Assembly (NCBI GenBank): GCA_907163375.1
Contig: CAJQUW010007737.1
Location: 558,001-622,000 of the forward strand
Source of the DNA: Prostheceraeus crozeri
Lineage: Eukaryota; Platyhelminthes; Polycladida; Euryleptidae
DNA: 64,000 nucleotides
Direction: 5' to 3'
Below, piece by piece: positions 50,893-63,240 of the stretch. Positions within the stretch are counted from its first letter, which is position 1. Each line of letters opens with the position of its first letter. The notes below the pieces were generated by a model. That model was not told the origin of the DNA. It saw nothing but the letters and a program-made list of their open reading frames with translations, and ran no database searches. A program made the translations under genes and the position numbers.

Positions 50893-51163
50893 AGTAGAAT
50901 TGCCGGAGAATCAAACTCAACGGGAGACGTGGCTAATGAATGCACAAGAACGTTTGTCCGCCGTGGAACCGCTGAAGCAGGAAGGGAATGACTTGTATCG
51001 TCAAGGTCAGCATGCAGATGCCTCCGCTAAGTATCTTCAAGCGTATACTCACCTGGACCAGCTGATGCTGATGGAGAAGCCAGGAGACGAAGAGTGGAAG
51101 GAATTAAATCAACGGAAGTTGCCCCTTCTTCTCAATCTTGCTCAATGCAAGCTCTGTATGGAG
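50893..51163 (+). CDS. AIP: AIP co-chaperone, first TPR exon
   Basis: 271 bases ending at GTGAGTG. It encodes VEPLKQEGNDLYRQGQHADA, SAKYLQAYTHLDQLMLMEKP and LPLLLNLAQCKLCME, the first TPR helices of AIP (human: [36 protein letters not shown]). TPRs of AIP grip the HSP90 C-terminal MEEVD. The remaining TPR helices and the C-terminal helix that contacts the receptor are not found up to 64000, so the gene continues outside the window or is truncated. Confidence 0.92.
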
Positions 51164-51606
51164 GTGAGTGCCGGTCTTTACTTTTCATGTTCTGATTCAA
51201 GGCATTTTATAACGTGCGCTTCAATATATCACAGATTACAGCCCTTTACCGTGTGCTAACTGTACATCAGTGCAGTACATCAAATAGTAGATGTAAGCAT
51301 TCGTCATGAACTGATGACGCACAGAAGTCTTCACATACTTGAACTATTTCAGCACAGACTTCCTTCAGGAGACGCTGAGTTTCGTCCTATATGGACTCTA
51401 CAACACGGCGACGAAAGGCCTGAATACATGTAAAGGCATGGCCGAAAGCAATGATCAGAGACCAAATAGTTGTCCAGTGAATTTCTTATCCAAAATTGAT
51501 GTTTTGCGATGTTTTGATCCTCTCCTAGTTGTACTGATGAGTCTGTGAAGGGCGAGACCATGGAAGCGTGAGCTCATCAAGTCTGTGTGCACATTTTCCA
51601 TGCTAT

Positions 51607-53423
51607 ATGCCCAGCAGAGTTGGAAGTGGGTCAACGAAACTTGATCCATGACCCACCTGACCCACGGCACATGTGACCCACCGACTTTTCACAAAAACAT
51701 GACAAACGAGCCACGACCCACCTGACCCACAGGGTACCCTGACCCATGACCCACCTGACCCACCACATCTTTGACCCACTTGACCCACCTGCTGCAAGGA
51801 TGAACGATGTAAGTGCAATTTCATTGTCTGGCATCATCTTTAGTTTCATTTTCATTCAAGATTCTAGGTCTACATGTATCTAGGTAGGGCCTCGTATCAA
51901 AATTGTTGTCAAGATTTGTTATGAAGATTCAAGTGTATCAGATCACTTGTCACATGATAGATAGACATGTAGCCTCATCAAAATTATCTTATAATCAAAG
52001 TTCATTCTAAAATAATTTAAACGATTCTGTTTCTTGTTATAGTTCTTGACTATCCTTTTTAGTGCTACCTATTTAACTCGTAGAGAGATGATTAGTTAAG
52101 TTGAGGGTCCTACAGACTAAATTTCAAATTTTACATTTCTTAATCAAATGAAGTTAAAAATAAGATTGCAGTTGGTCTAAATCATTTATTCATACATTTA
52201 TTATGTGAAATTACATTTATACGTGTGAAAATTATCCCAGAAAAATCGTCAAATTATTATTTTTTTTTGCTTTTGATAGCAATCGATTCAAATTTCATTA
52301 ACTTCCGCTAATATTAGATTTAAGTAGAAAGTTGTATATTTGATGTAAGAATGACATTCATTGAAAAGCAAATGGAGTAAACATGCTAAACGCATGTATA
52401 TAAAATTGCACGAGGACAAGAATATAATTCAAGAATTAGCTTACAATGTACATATAGATGAACTGATATATTTGAGTGGCGCTACATGTACGAGTACTTT
52501 GTAACAACTATCACTGGTAACATCATGTAAATATTCCTACTTTTATTGATACCAAATCAAATATCAAAGCGAAACTTGTTATTGATACGATATGTCAAAA
52601 AATATCTCATCACAAGGCTCTGCCGTAATAAGTCTGTGTGAAAGGTATAAGTCTATATCAATGACCGTCGTCAGATTATCATGCATCGAATAAGCAATGA
52701 GATGCATGGAACATGTATGATGCGAAAGTAGACTGAACAGCTAGATAATTTAGATATGAAGCATGTATATTATCAAGATATTTTGATCAATTACATATTT
52801 TGAAAATATTTAGGCTCTGATCAATCTTTACCAGAGATTTACATTCTAATCTCCACCAGGATATATTTTCTACGAAAGACCTACAAAATCAAACGAAACA
52901 AACAAAAGAAAGTCAGCTGTCATTGCAAGAAAATTTTCAAGATGAATAAGACAGACCTCTGAATACATGACTTCTTCAGTAGCTGTATCTCTGAAATCAA
53001 GGTCACACATCATTGGTATCGTCAGACATAGCGACAGAGAATCGAGCATGCACAATTGTGCTCAAACAACTTCTCTTCATCAACCAACATCTCTCAGTAG
53101 ACAACAGCAATTGTTTTCGAGCCTTTAATTTGTGTGAATTCCGCCCCCTTTCGAAACTGTATTAGGCTTGTAAAAGTCAATGGTGTTGCATATTTTGACT
53201 GTGTGCATCCATCGACCCTTTCAGTGACACTGACTCAATCATTTTTCATGAATGATAAGAATACGAATAAATAAAGTTAACTGTATTTGAAATTGTCAAA
53301 TCTATCATGGGTCAAACTGGTTGGAAGTGGGTCAACGAAGTCTGACCCACGATCCACCAGACCCACGCGATTTTGTGACCCACCTGACCCATGACCCACG
53401 ACCCACTTCCAATTCTGATGCCC
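51607..53423. mobile_element. Inverted-repeat element with GGGTCA-rich ends
   Basis: TGCCCAGCAGAGTTGGAAG at 51610 mirrors TGGGCATCAGAATTGGAAG in reverse at 53423. Next to both ends are irregular arrays of GACCCACCTGACCCA (51640-51795; 53340-53405); GTTGGAAGTGGGTCAACGAA also occurs directly at 51617 and 53329. The interior (51.8-53.3 kb) has no supported gene. Superfamily unknown. Confidence 0.6.
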
Positions 53424-54008
53424 AGGCGGTTAGGCTCTCTGTAATCTCTGAATTAACAAAATGTTGATGCTTACTTGAACTTTCATCTTTTCGTATTATT
53501 ACTGTGGCGAAGGCGGTCTGTGTGCCACTGTGTGTCCGTTTATGAGGCTGGCGCTGTAAAATGCTCCTTATAAACTAGAAATCTTGTCATTCACCCGGTG
53601 GTTGTTCTTGGTCGGTCTCACGAATGTGGTAGTCACATTTAGAACATGAATATACGTAAAATCTACATGCATTCGTAAAAATCATGCTTCTTATTCCGAC
53701 AGCATAATGTAATGCACTCGGGCTTTTCGTCGTGTATCGAAGTAAGAAAAGAAGTGTCTGATTGAGCGTTTTTTCCCAGACATATACATATCCTGTGATT
53801 TATGAGATTATGCAGATACATCTGGTGCATTTGATAATTTGGTTCATTCAATAATTGATAATTTGCTCCTTAAGCTCTTTCTGTATTGAAATTATTTGAA
53901 GATGGGTTCCCATTTTTCAACTGAGGATGTGACTCAACATTGATTGAATTATTCTATTTACATGGAGATATCTGCATTAAACTATGAGTTACTTATGAAG
54001 TACATAAT
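53424..54008. other. Gene-free stretch
   Basis: No gene, RNA or repeat recognised. Confidence 0.4.
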
Positions 54009-54116
54009 TAGATAACTATATTATAGTTATATAGCTACGACATTCCAAAATATAGCACGAGGCGAAGCCGAGTACTGAGTACGGATGGAGTAGCTGTACG
54101 AGTATAACTATCTATA
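54009..54116. repeat. Foldback with GGCGAAGCC hairpin centre
   Basis: Arms AGATAACTATA and TATAACTATCT enclose ATATAGCAC-GA-GGCGAAGCC-GA-GTACT, nearly the centre of the 37271 foldback. It abuts the left end of the next element. Confidence 0.6.
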
Positions 54117-55883
54117 GGTTTTCCGACATGAATGTAGAAATATGCAGATCAAATGTAGACATATGCAAATTAGATATCACCCTTTGCAAATGAAATATTA
54201 TTTTCAGATCAAATGTAGACATATGCAGATCAAATGTAGACATATGCAGATCAAATGTAGCTGCTCATCAATAAATTGTACAGATTAATCATCAATCACT
54301 ATAGAGACGATCATTTAGGATGATGATCAAAGATTCGAGTGTCAGTCAAGGTACCTTTCATAATTATTTACCCCTCATAACATCTAGCTTCTCTAATGCA
54401 GCTCATGTGTCGTGCTAACCAAGTCGAGAATTGAAAAGATGAAACAAATTGATGAATTTGATGCAAACAATGTTTATGCTAAAACATGTATTAACTCCTC
54501 TGTTGCCATTTGTGGGTAATGGATCATGACATTTGGGGTTGTGGAAGTAGGAGTCCAAGCCAGGGAAAATCAAGTCTTCGATGTCATTCAGTGTACGGTA
54601 GTGGAGATTATCGAAAACATAATGAGCTCACATTGGAACAAATAAAATCTGACCTTTGATTGCGTAAACCTCATCAATCTCACATCTCCATTCTTTGATT
54701 ATGCAGTTTTCTTGTGACAGTTGTGGCTATTTGGGCCGTGTGATAACTCGCCGGATTTCATTTTCACGCTTTTGAGTGATGTGATGATCTGTAATGTGGC
54801 TGAAATCGTCTTGAAAGCGACGAAGCAACGAAGGCAATGAGAGAAAGCGCTCGAGACTAGTTGCTCAAAATTGAAGCGACCCTCTCGCTGTATTTTGAGG
54901 AGATCTTGAAGGAGACTCAATGCTAACCCTAGAATGAGCTGGAGTATCATCAAAAATAAAATGAGCTTCAATACCTGGGAGAAAGTTAGGTACAGGTGGT
55001 ACACCAACACAGTTTGTGGCGACACCGCAGTGATGTTTGGCCCCTGCTTTCAGCCACCAAACGAGCAGTGTATACGTGCTCTCCCCAACGTACTGCTTGT
55101 TTATATGCAAATCAAAGCCAGCTTCAATATACAATTCTTGAAAAAGCAAATTCTTGAAGTAAACACTCAGCAAAATCGTGACATTCATCTGGACGTGTGT
55201 GGAATTTCTTTCAGTGGGGCATCTTCAAGCTTCTTCATTGAAGTCATCTCTCCATCAAGAAAACTGCATAACTAGAAAATGGAGATGTAAGATTGATGAG
55301 GTTTACGCAATCAAAGGTCAGATTTTATTTGTTCCAATGTGAGCTCATTATGTTTTCGATAATCTCCACTACCGTACACTGAATGACATCGAAGACTTGA
55401 TTTTCCCTGGCTTGGACTCCTACTTCCACAACCCCAAATGTCATGATCCATTACCCACAAATGGCAACAGAGGAGTTAATACATGTTTTAGCCTAAACAT
55501 TGTTTGCATCAAATTCATCAATTTGTTTCATCTTTTCAATTCTCGACTTGGTTAGCACAACACATGAGCTGCATTAGAGAAGCTAGATGTTATGAGGGGT
55601 AAATAATTATGAAAGGTACCTTGACTGACACTCGAATCTTTGATCATCATCCAAAGTGATAGTCTCTACAGTGATTGATGATTAATCTGAACAATTTATT
55701 GATGAGCAGCTACATTTGATATGCATATTTCTACATTTGATCACATCCATTTCTATGCTTCCACATTTCATACTGCATATGTCTACATTTGATCTGAAAA
55801 TAATATTTCATTTGCAAAGGGTGATATCTAATTTGCATATTCTACATTTGATCTGCATATTTCTACATTAATGTCGGAAAACC
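54117..55883 (-). mobile_element. DNA transposon with ~600-bp inverted repeats and decayed DDE gene
   Basis: 54117-54714 and 55257-55883 are inverted copies (ends GGTTTTCCGACAT) with few differences over about 600 bp; within each end AGATCAAATGTAGACATATGC is repeated three to four times. The 540-bp centre on minus encodes a fragment with GIEAHFIFDDTPAHSRV, like the second Asp strand of Tc1/mariner/IS630 DDE enzymes (FIFDNAPAHS), and then loses homology. Other catalytic blocks are not visible. The near-identity of the arms suggests a fairly recent origin or gene conversion. Confidence 0.75.
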
Positions 55884-56040
55884 CATATAGATATCGATAT
55901 CTATCTTTGTCTGCCGATCTCATATGAACAACCAGATATCATTGTGGCCCCTCTATTATGTCTATGTTAATTTCCGTAGCGCAGAGATGGATCTAAAGAT
56001 AGACAAGTTAAAGACAGACATAGACTTCTAGATAATGGTT
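55884..56040. other. Short intergenic stretch
   Basis: Holds ATAGACTTCTAGATAATGG (inverted relative of the TTTAGAAGTCTATG word) shortly before the foldback at 56041. Confidence 0.4.
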
Positions 56041-56160
56041 AGAGGATAATTTGGTAAAACTATCATAGATAGAAAGGTATCATTAACAAAGATATGCCCG
56101 AGGGCATATCTATGTTAATGATACCGAGATATCAATGATAGATTTGCCAAATTATCCTCT
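56041..56160. repeat. 120-bp near-perfect palindrome before the recombinase gene
   Basis: AGAGGATAATTTGG at the left mirrors CCAAATTATCCTCT at the right, with GGTATCATTAAC/GTTAATGATACC inside and a perfect centre GATATGCCCGAGGGCATATC at 56091-56110. Confidence 0.8.
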
Positions 56161-56313
56161 AAGCAATTTAGAGAATGTCTGTCTTATTTCTATGCATTTG
56201 TAAGAATTACCTAGGGATTTCTTACAATCTAATAACACCCTAGAAATTTTGTTTATGGTATTCAAACTTCGTTTGCAATGATTCCATTTTAGATCAATCA
56301 TTCATATTGAAAC

Positions 56314-57802
56314 ATGTCTCTATCTAACGAATTGTTTGATGATGAAGATTTTAACACACTTGACGAATTTTTGGCGAATTACGATTTTTCAACGAATACA
56401 ACTTCAACAACTCTAAATCTGAACACCATAGTCCAACAGCAGCAATCATCCTCAATATTTACACCGCTCAACTTAGAAAATGAACAATCAAGGACATCAC
56501 GAAATGAGTTACCATCCTCCATCTCTGATAGTTATTTAAGAATAGAAAAACAAACTCCACAAAAAACATTAAGCAATGCTAAATGGGCATGTGGAACCTT
56601 CAACCAGTGGGTCCGAGAACGAAACGAACACATTTTGGCAAGTAATTCAGAACCTTGATGTTTCTATCTGAGAATGGACATTCGTCTCTCAAAGATATAA
56701 CAAAAGCCAATCTTAATTCGGCATTGAAGTTTTTTGTGTTTGAAGTGCGAAAAAGAAATGGTTTGAAGTATCCGAGCGAGTCTTTAAGACAACTTATTAA
56801 CGGTATAAATTATTGGCTTCGCAAAAAAGAAAAGAAAAACTGGAATATATTTACGGACTCCGACTTTGAAGATGCTCGAAACGCGCTAGACGGCGCCATG
56901 AAGGAGACCGCTAAGGAAGGAAACGATGAACAGCCGAAAAGAGCGGTATCTATAACAGAAGAACAGGAGGAAGATCTATGGAACAGATTTTATCTTGGGG
57001 ACGATAATCCGAAGAAGCTGAATCGCACTTCGCTTTATTTGCTTTCAAAGCATTGTGCATTAAGAGGAGGAGCTGAATTACGACAATTATCATATGGAGA
57101 AAATGGCAATCTATATCTTGTTCAGTACAAAACAAACATTGAAATCTTGGAGTATTATAAAAACACATCAAAACCAACAATCATGGCCTAAAGCATCATC
57201 ACATCGAACCAAAATCTGTGAGAATCTGGCCGTCAGAAAATGCCAATCGTTGTGTGATAAGACTTTATAAGAAGATGATAAATCTCAGACCAGCTATATG
57301 CAATACACAAGCCTTATTTCTGCAACCACATCCGCACCACACAGCTACCAAATGGTATAATCCCATACCCATGGGTCACAATACATTGTCTTTGACTATT
57401 CGATCACTCATGGAAGCGGCTGGATTTGACGGAAATTACACCAACCAAAGTGGAAGACGAACAGCAGTTACAAGAATTATTGAGAAAACAGGAGACAAGA
57501 AACTAGCTAAGAAAATATCCGGCCATCGTAGTGAATGTATTGATGTATACGATGAGGTATCGGACAAAAGAATGCGATTAGCTTCGAATGTGTTATCTAA
57601 TCAAGTGAATAACTCAAACATAGAATGCAGCAACACAATAACAACAATTACGGATACTGTAACAACGAATACTATTGAACAATCTGTCGGTGGACCCACC
57701 ACTTTGAATGATCTAAAAGATTTCTGCAAAGAATTGAAAATTGCTCCAAAAAGAATAAGTGTACATAACTATGATGGCTCATCTCTTGAGATGAACTTTT
57801 GA
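56314..57802 (+). pseudogene. Crypton-like tyrosine recombinase B (KIAA1958/ZMYM type)
   Basis: Frame one (56314-56658) is a Ser/Thr/Asn-rich leader ending KWACGTFNQWVRERN, the start of the core-binding domain. Frame two (56655-57191) continues LNSALKFFVFEVRKRNG, LRQLINGINYWLRKK, and SKHCALRGGAEL with the first catalytic Arg. Frame three (57218-57802) has TNQSGRRTAVT (His-x-x-Arg box, here with Gln for His), SGHRSECIDVYD (His and Tyr). Two frameshifts, near 56655 and 57190, separate them. Same superfamily as the Crypton-derived vertebrate genes KIAA1958, KCTD1 and ZMYM. Confidence 0.8.
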
Positions 57803-57974
57803 TTTATGATATTATTAAAGATGATTTGTTTTCTGCATGGACTTCTAAATAAAAGGCTGAAAATAAACAGGTAGACTAAGTTGAATTAAATCATACGATC
57901 ACAGTCAAATTATTTAGAAGTCCATCGTTTATGTTATTTCATCTTATTAAGATGAATTGTTTATCTTATAATTG

Positions 57975-58250
57975 TAGCCTACTCCTGGATATCGTTGCAC
58001 TGCATATGTTAAAAATCTAGGAATCGATGAGTAACGATGTAAATTCATGTAAAAATAGCGATGATATTATTATAGTATTATAATTATATAGATTATTAAA
58101 TATAGATCATATAAAATTATATACTATTATAACATTATAGATATAATATTATTATCGCTATTTTTACATGCATTTAATAGGCCTATATCGTTACTCATTG
58201 ATTCCTAGATTTCTTAATATGTGCAGTGCAATGATATCTAGGAGTACAAT
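57975..58250. repeat. Large foldback in the 3' region of element B
   Basis: Arms of about 115 bp share GATATCGTTGCACTGCA, AAATCTAGGAATCGATGAG and CATGTAAAAATAGCGAT in inverted order around an A/T-only loop (58095-58125). Confidence 0.8.
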
Positions 58251-58382
58251 TACTGCTATTTTGCGTGCATATTCATGTCTTTGGTAAATATATTTCTTAA
58301 AGTAAAGGTATTCTTACAAAAAAAGAAAATATATTTAATAGGATATTTACATGGGAAATAAGACAGACATTCTCTAAATTTC

Positions 58383-59769
58383 TCTGGACAGATAGGTCGA
58401 AATTGACTTCCTACATGATCAGGCCAGCAATCCTAAATTAGACTATCTTACAAATAGACTGTCAGTAAGCATTATCAAATGTTTGTCACAATGCGTGTCA
58501 AGCACAGAATGCATGCTTATTTATGAACTTTAGGGGTTAAGACGCATGGGCTTTCATGCTCATGCGCCAAACTCATGTGCTACACCTCCGCGTTTTTTTT
58601 TTGCTTATTTTGAGATTTTTCTCACAACTTTCTCTGAACTGAGACACCTGAGATTTATAGACAAATTTCTTGCACATGCTGCTGACAAATTTCATTGAAA
58701 TTTCGTAAATTTGATTGATGTCCGTGTGTACAGCGAGATTTTACGAAGAGGTAATCGCAAAAAATCATCAAGAGTCATCAAATATTCATCAAAATTCTGA
58801 CCACTGCCCTTTCGTTTTTTAAAGCAAGAGACTATTTTCTTAGGCAGCTATTCAGTTTGATCTCATGGAATACCCTCCAGCAAAGAATTATAGTTGAATC
58901 TCAGTGTCAGTATTGAAAATAGTACAACTCACATCATGTGAATTTTTAGGATTCATATTGAAATTAGTCTTTGCATGCAAACATTCTGATCAATTGTGTT
59001 TGACTGCATGATATTTTATCATCAACATCTCTCAAACTGAATCCAGAAAACTTCAATAGAGAAATTGTTTTTAATTTCTTAACACTCTCCTTAAGTTGAC
59101 GTATGGACATGAAATAGTTTCCTCCACTCATTTGACGTATATCCAATTAAAGCACTTCTCAAGATAATCCGACTGTGCTTTTCCGAGTATTGGTCATTAG
59201 TATCAAAAGAATCTCCATCACAGCTCGGATCGCTCCACATCCGTTCAGACCTTCTCAGAAGTGGCTGCCGAGGTTGGGAATGCTTATTGTGTCCATCTTT
59301 GTTAACAAAAAAAGGAATCAGGGATCAGGATATAAAAGTGAACTATACGGAGATCTTTATTTGCATTTGCTTTCATTAAAACATGTTTTAATGAAAGTAA
59401 ATACAAAGAAGTATCTCCGTATACTTCTTATATGGATACTTCTCCGTATCCATTTTATGTTCTGATCCCTTTTCAGACATTCATAGTGTAAGAATCGGCG
59501 GCTTCTCTTTTGCTCTCGAAACTGTCCCATACCATGGTCAATGCAATGTTTGGATCCACTGTTAATCTTCCGTACGTTGACTTCGGTTTCAACAGCACCT
59601 TCAGACAAGGCAGTTTCAACAACCTTGTCAGTCTTTTCCAATTACAAAATAATTGAATCCGATTTCGAATTTCTATCACTGACTGATCATCCAGGGACTA
59701 TACAAAAGTCATCAGATTGATAACTTTGGAAAACTTTGGATAGATCATAGGTGCTTGTTGTAATGGATT
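58383..59769. other. Gene-free stretch right of element B
   Basis: Begins with TTCTCTGGACAGATAGG, the inverse of the last 35 bases of the window (63966-63987). A 20-bp palindromic pair ATGTTTTAATGAAAG lies near 59380. No gene supported. Confidence 0.45.
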
Positions 59770-62700
59770 TCTCTCTGTACTTACTTATACTTATTCCATT
59801 TAACGTCGATTGCTCCATCCATGTTGGGTACGACGATTCGCTTGTATGGCGGCTCTCCATTTCGCTCGGTCGTTTGCATCTTCGACACGGAGCCCGAGTG
59901 CTCGAAGGTCTTCGTTGATGTTATCGCTCCATGTCTTCTTTGGACGTCCAACTGGTCGGCGCCCATCCACGATCAATTTCCGCACGCGCTTCACCCATTG
60001 ACATTCGTCCTTTCTTTCTATGTGGCCACACCATCTTAAACGACGTCTTCTTATGGAGTCGCCGATAGGCTCCAGGCACACTCTAGCTCTCAGCTCCTCG
60101 TTTGAAATGCGGTCGCGAGAGGAGACCACCCGCATTTCATTCACTTCAAGACGCCTCAAACACTCAGCTGACAAGGCCCAAGTCTCGCTACCATACAGCA
60201 TGCTGGTGCGCACACAAGACTTATAGATGACTGCCTTCATTGAGAGTGCAGTTGCTCTAGATGTTAAAAAGGGAGCCATCTCACGAAACCTGCACCAACC
60301 GCTTCGGATCCTCGCTCTGACTGCTGCACTTGCACCTCCGCCAGCATCAATGACATCACCGAGGTAACGGAAGAGCCCAAAATTGACATATTGTGCACTT
60401 GATGGAATTTGAACCGACACCTTTGCGGCACACTGCACATGGATCATGGCCAGAGGGTTCTGTCTTCCCCTTGCCAGGGTGTGAAAGCATGACCTTTGTC
60501 TTACTGGAGTTGACGATCAAACCTTTACTGTGAAGAACGCCCGTCCAAGATGCCATTTTGCCCGCAAGCTCTTCCTCACTCTCAGCCACCAGGAGTAGAT
60601 CATCATCAAAAAGAGCCTCCCAAGGTAGGCCATTTCTCACGCTCTTTGTAACGGCTTCCAGAACACATGCGAATAGAAGAGGCTCAGGACCGACCCTTGG
60701 TGAACGCCTGCACTTACATCGAACATTCTACTGTCAACAGAATTCCATCTCACTACCGACTTTGCGCCGTCAAATAGAGTCATGATCGCTCTCACTAACC
60801 ATTCGCAGACCCCGAGATTGCGTAAAGCCCAACTCACAACAGGGCGAGGGACACGATCGAATGCCTTCTCTAGGTCGACAAAAGCCAGATACAGGCTTCT
60901 CTTCTTTTCGAGGTACCTTTCATGGAGTTGACGGACCAAAAATATTGCGTCAGTGGTTCCTCTACCTGGCATGAACCCAAATTGCATTTGATCGATGGTG
61001 ACCGTTTTCACGAATTTTCTGCTCCAACGTGCGCTCGAATATCTTCAATACCTGGTCCATGAGTTTGATGGCCCTATAGGAATTGAAAGATTGAGGATCG
61101 CCTTTGCCTTTGAATAGTGGAATGATGACGCTTCTTTGCCAATCAGATGGAATGCATTCTTTTGCAAGGATAACATTAAACAGGTTTGTTAACCAGTCCA
61201 CTGCGATAGCACCCGAAGCTTCGATCATTTCGATAACGACACCGGAAGGACCTGGAGCTCTTCTTCTGCGGCTTTTCCGCATGGCACTTGTTACATCTGC
61301 TTCAGACAACTCAATACCTGGACCCTCAGTCAGCATAGCATCCTGAAGGTACTCGAACTGATTCTGAGTATTCAGTAAGGAGCTCATAAAGCTTCTTTTC
61401 ACGCAACGTCACCTCATCTGTCAGCAAGTTTCCCTCGTCATCTTTCATGTAGGCAGGAGGAGTGGGGTCCTCCCTCTCGTTCTTCATTTGCCTTGCGACC
61501 TTGAATATGGCCTGACCAGAGTAGCGGTGTTCCAGATCTTGCGTCAACTCACACATTTTTATCTGTTGAGCGCTCCAAACCGTTTGCCGTGACTTTCGAC
61601 TAGCCTCGCGATAACGTTCGCGATCTGACTCCTGACCTGACCTTCGCCACACGGAATACCAATGCCTCTTTTCCGCAACTGCTCTTTCCACTTCGTCGTT
61701 CCACCACCAGGTTTCCCTAGTGCGCGCGGGAGCCTTTGTTTTGCTGCATGTTAATTCAGTTGCCTCTAGCCAAATGGTCTTCATTGCACTCCACTTATCC
61801 TCCACATTTGTCGCAATCTCCACTTCACTAGCTCTTCTCTTCACCTCGGCTTCAAACCTTTCACGGACGGCCTGATCACGAAGTTTCCATAACTTCAGTC
61901 TGGGGACAAACTTCTTCCTTAAGGTTTTGATCTTCTTGATGGAGTAATCGGCCACTACAAGGCTGTGTTGTTGGATGCATTCTTCATTTGGTATTGCCTT
62001 CACATTTAGAACTTCCTTCAAATCTCTCTTTCGGACAAGGATGAAGTCTATCTGGCTCTTGTTTCCACCGCTATTATACGTAATAAGGTGGTTCTCCGGT
62101 TTCACGAAGAAAGTGTTGCATATAGCCAGATCAAACATGTTACCTAATTCGAGAATGCTCTCTCCGTCGTTATTTCGAACTCCGTATCCTCTACCTCCAT
62201 GCACCCCTTCATAGCCATCGCTTTGACGACCCACGTGACCATTTAAGTCACCACAAAGGATAATGGATTCGGCTGTGTTGACATTTCGCATTGAATCGTG
62301 CACTGATTTCCAGAAATCTTCCTTTTCGTCAGCTTTTCTTCCTGTTTGAGGGGCTTAACCGCTAACAATAGTGAAGGGACGGCGGTTAATTAGCAGCTTC
62401 AACACCATTAACCTGCTGCTGATGCGATGCACGCATGCTACAGTTTCGATTAATTTTTCAGCTATCAACACGCCCACTCCAGCAGTCCCATCTTCGCCAC
62501 CGCTCCAAAAGAACTTGAACCTTGAACCACTCGGACCAAGCCATTTTGCACTCTTCCCTCTCCACCTCGTTTCTTGAACGCAGCAAATATTCACGCGTCT
62601 CCGTCTTAACACCTCAATCAACTCGCCAGCTCTTCCGGACATGGAACCAATGTTCCATGTTCCCACTCTGAGTTTGTCAACCATCTCACCTCTGCGTAAC

Positions 62701-63240
62701 GCATCAGGCAGCGTGCCATCATTAACCGCTACGCATGAGGTCCCGTCTCCCACCATTCTTTTTTCGTAGGCTGGTGGAGACGCCCACGGGGTGCACTGGG
62801 CTGCACCCTGCCCATTTCATTTATTGCCATTTCCATACAAGCATTGAAGGAGTATTTCATGGCCGGATGCCCTTCCTGACGCCAACCCTTTCTGTCTGGG
62901 TGGGACCCATAGCCTTGCCAATCCAAAATCTACCAAGGCAGTAGAGGATTTGATTAGGCAGAGTTACCTTCTCTGCAAAGTGTGGGTACCAAAAAAGTTT
63001 CGATGGCATTTCCTCCATCAGGGTTCCACTACCCTCCCAGATTGTCCGGGTAAAGCCAGGTTTTTGAAGCCGCCCAGCACTCGGCAGTGGTTGATTTAGT
63101 TACTACCGGCAGGAAAGATGGCAGTATCCGGGGAGCACGACCTACAAGCGCCACCAAGTACGTAGTTCAAAAGGTGGTCGGAACCTGGACCTAGTGAACT
63201 CGTGGACGTACAACCAATGCCCCCTGTGATGGATTCAAAC
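59770..63240 (-). pseudogene. RTE-type LINE, nearly full length, broken
   Basis: Reading minus: a 5' region (63240-62760), then an apurinic endonuclease of the craniofacial-development-protein-2-like type (LRVGTWNIGSMSGRAGEL, CCVQETRWRGKSAK, CGDLNGHVG, SQIDFILVRKRDL, QHSLVVADY), then reverse transcriptase (ADVTSAMRKSRRRRAPGPSG, GFMPGRGTTDAIF, AFVDLEKAFDRVPRP, GVHQGSVLS, FDDDLLLVAESEEEL) and the C-terminal block (LYGSETWALSAECLRRLEV, LRWCGHIERKDE). About five lesions: a stop at 62355 within VSG-AP and frameshifts near 61365, 61000, 60660 and 60400. Motif C reads FDDD where the family has ADD. It ends in a TAAGTA microsatellite at about 59770-59790. Confidence 0.92.

Larger units (their letters stand above)
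56163..58382 (+). mobile_element. Crypton-like tyrosine-recombinase element B
   Basis: Inverted ends share ATTTAGAGAATGTCTGTC plus a second block TTTGTAAGAAT; the right copy has a short insertion between them. Between lie the recombinase gene and a large hairpin in its 3' region. The left end continues TTATTTCTATGCATT, a word that also precedes recombinase A (37873), suggesting related elements. Cryptons classically lack inverted ends, so limits are tentative. Confidence 0.6.
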
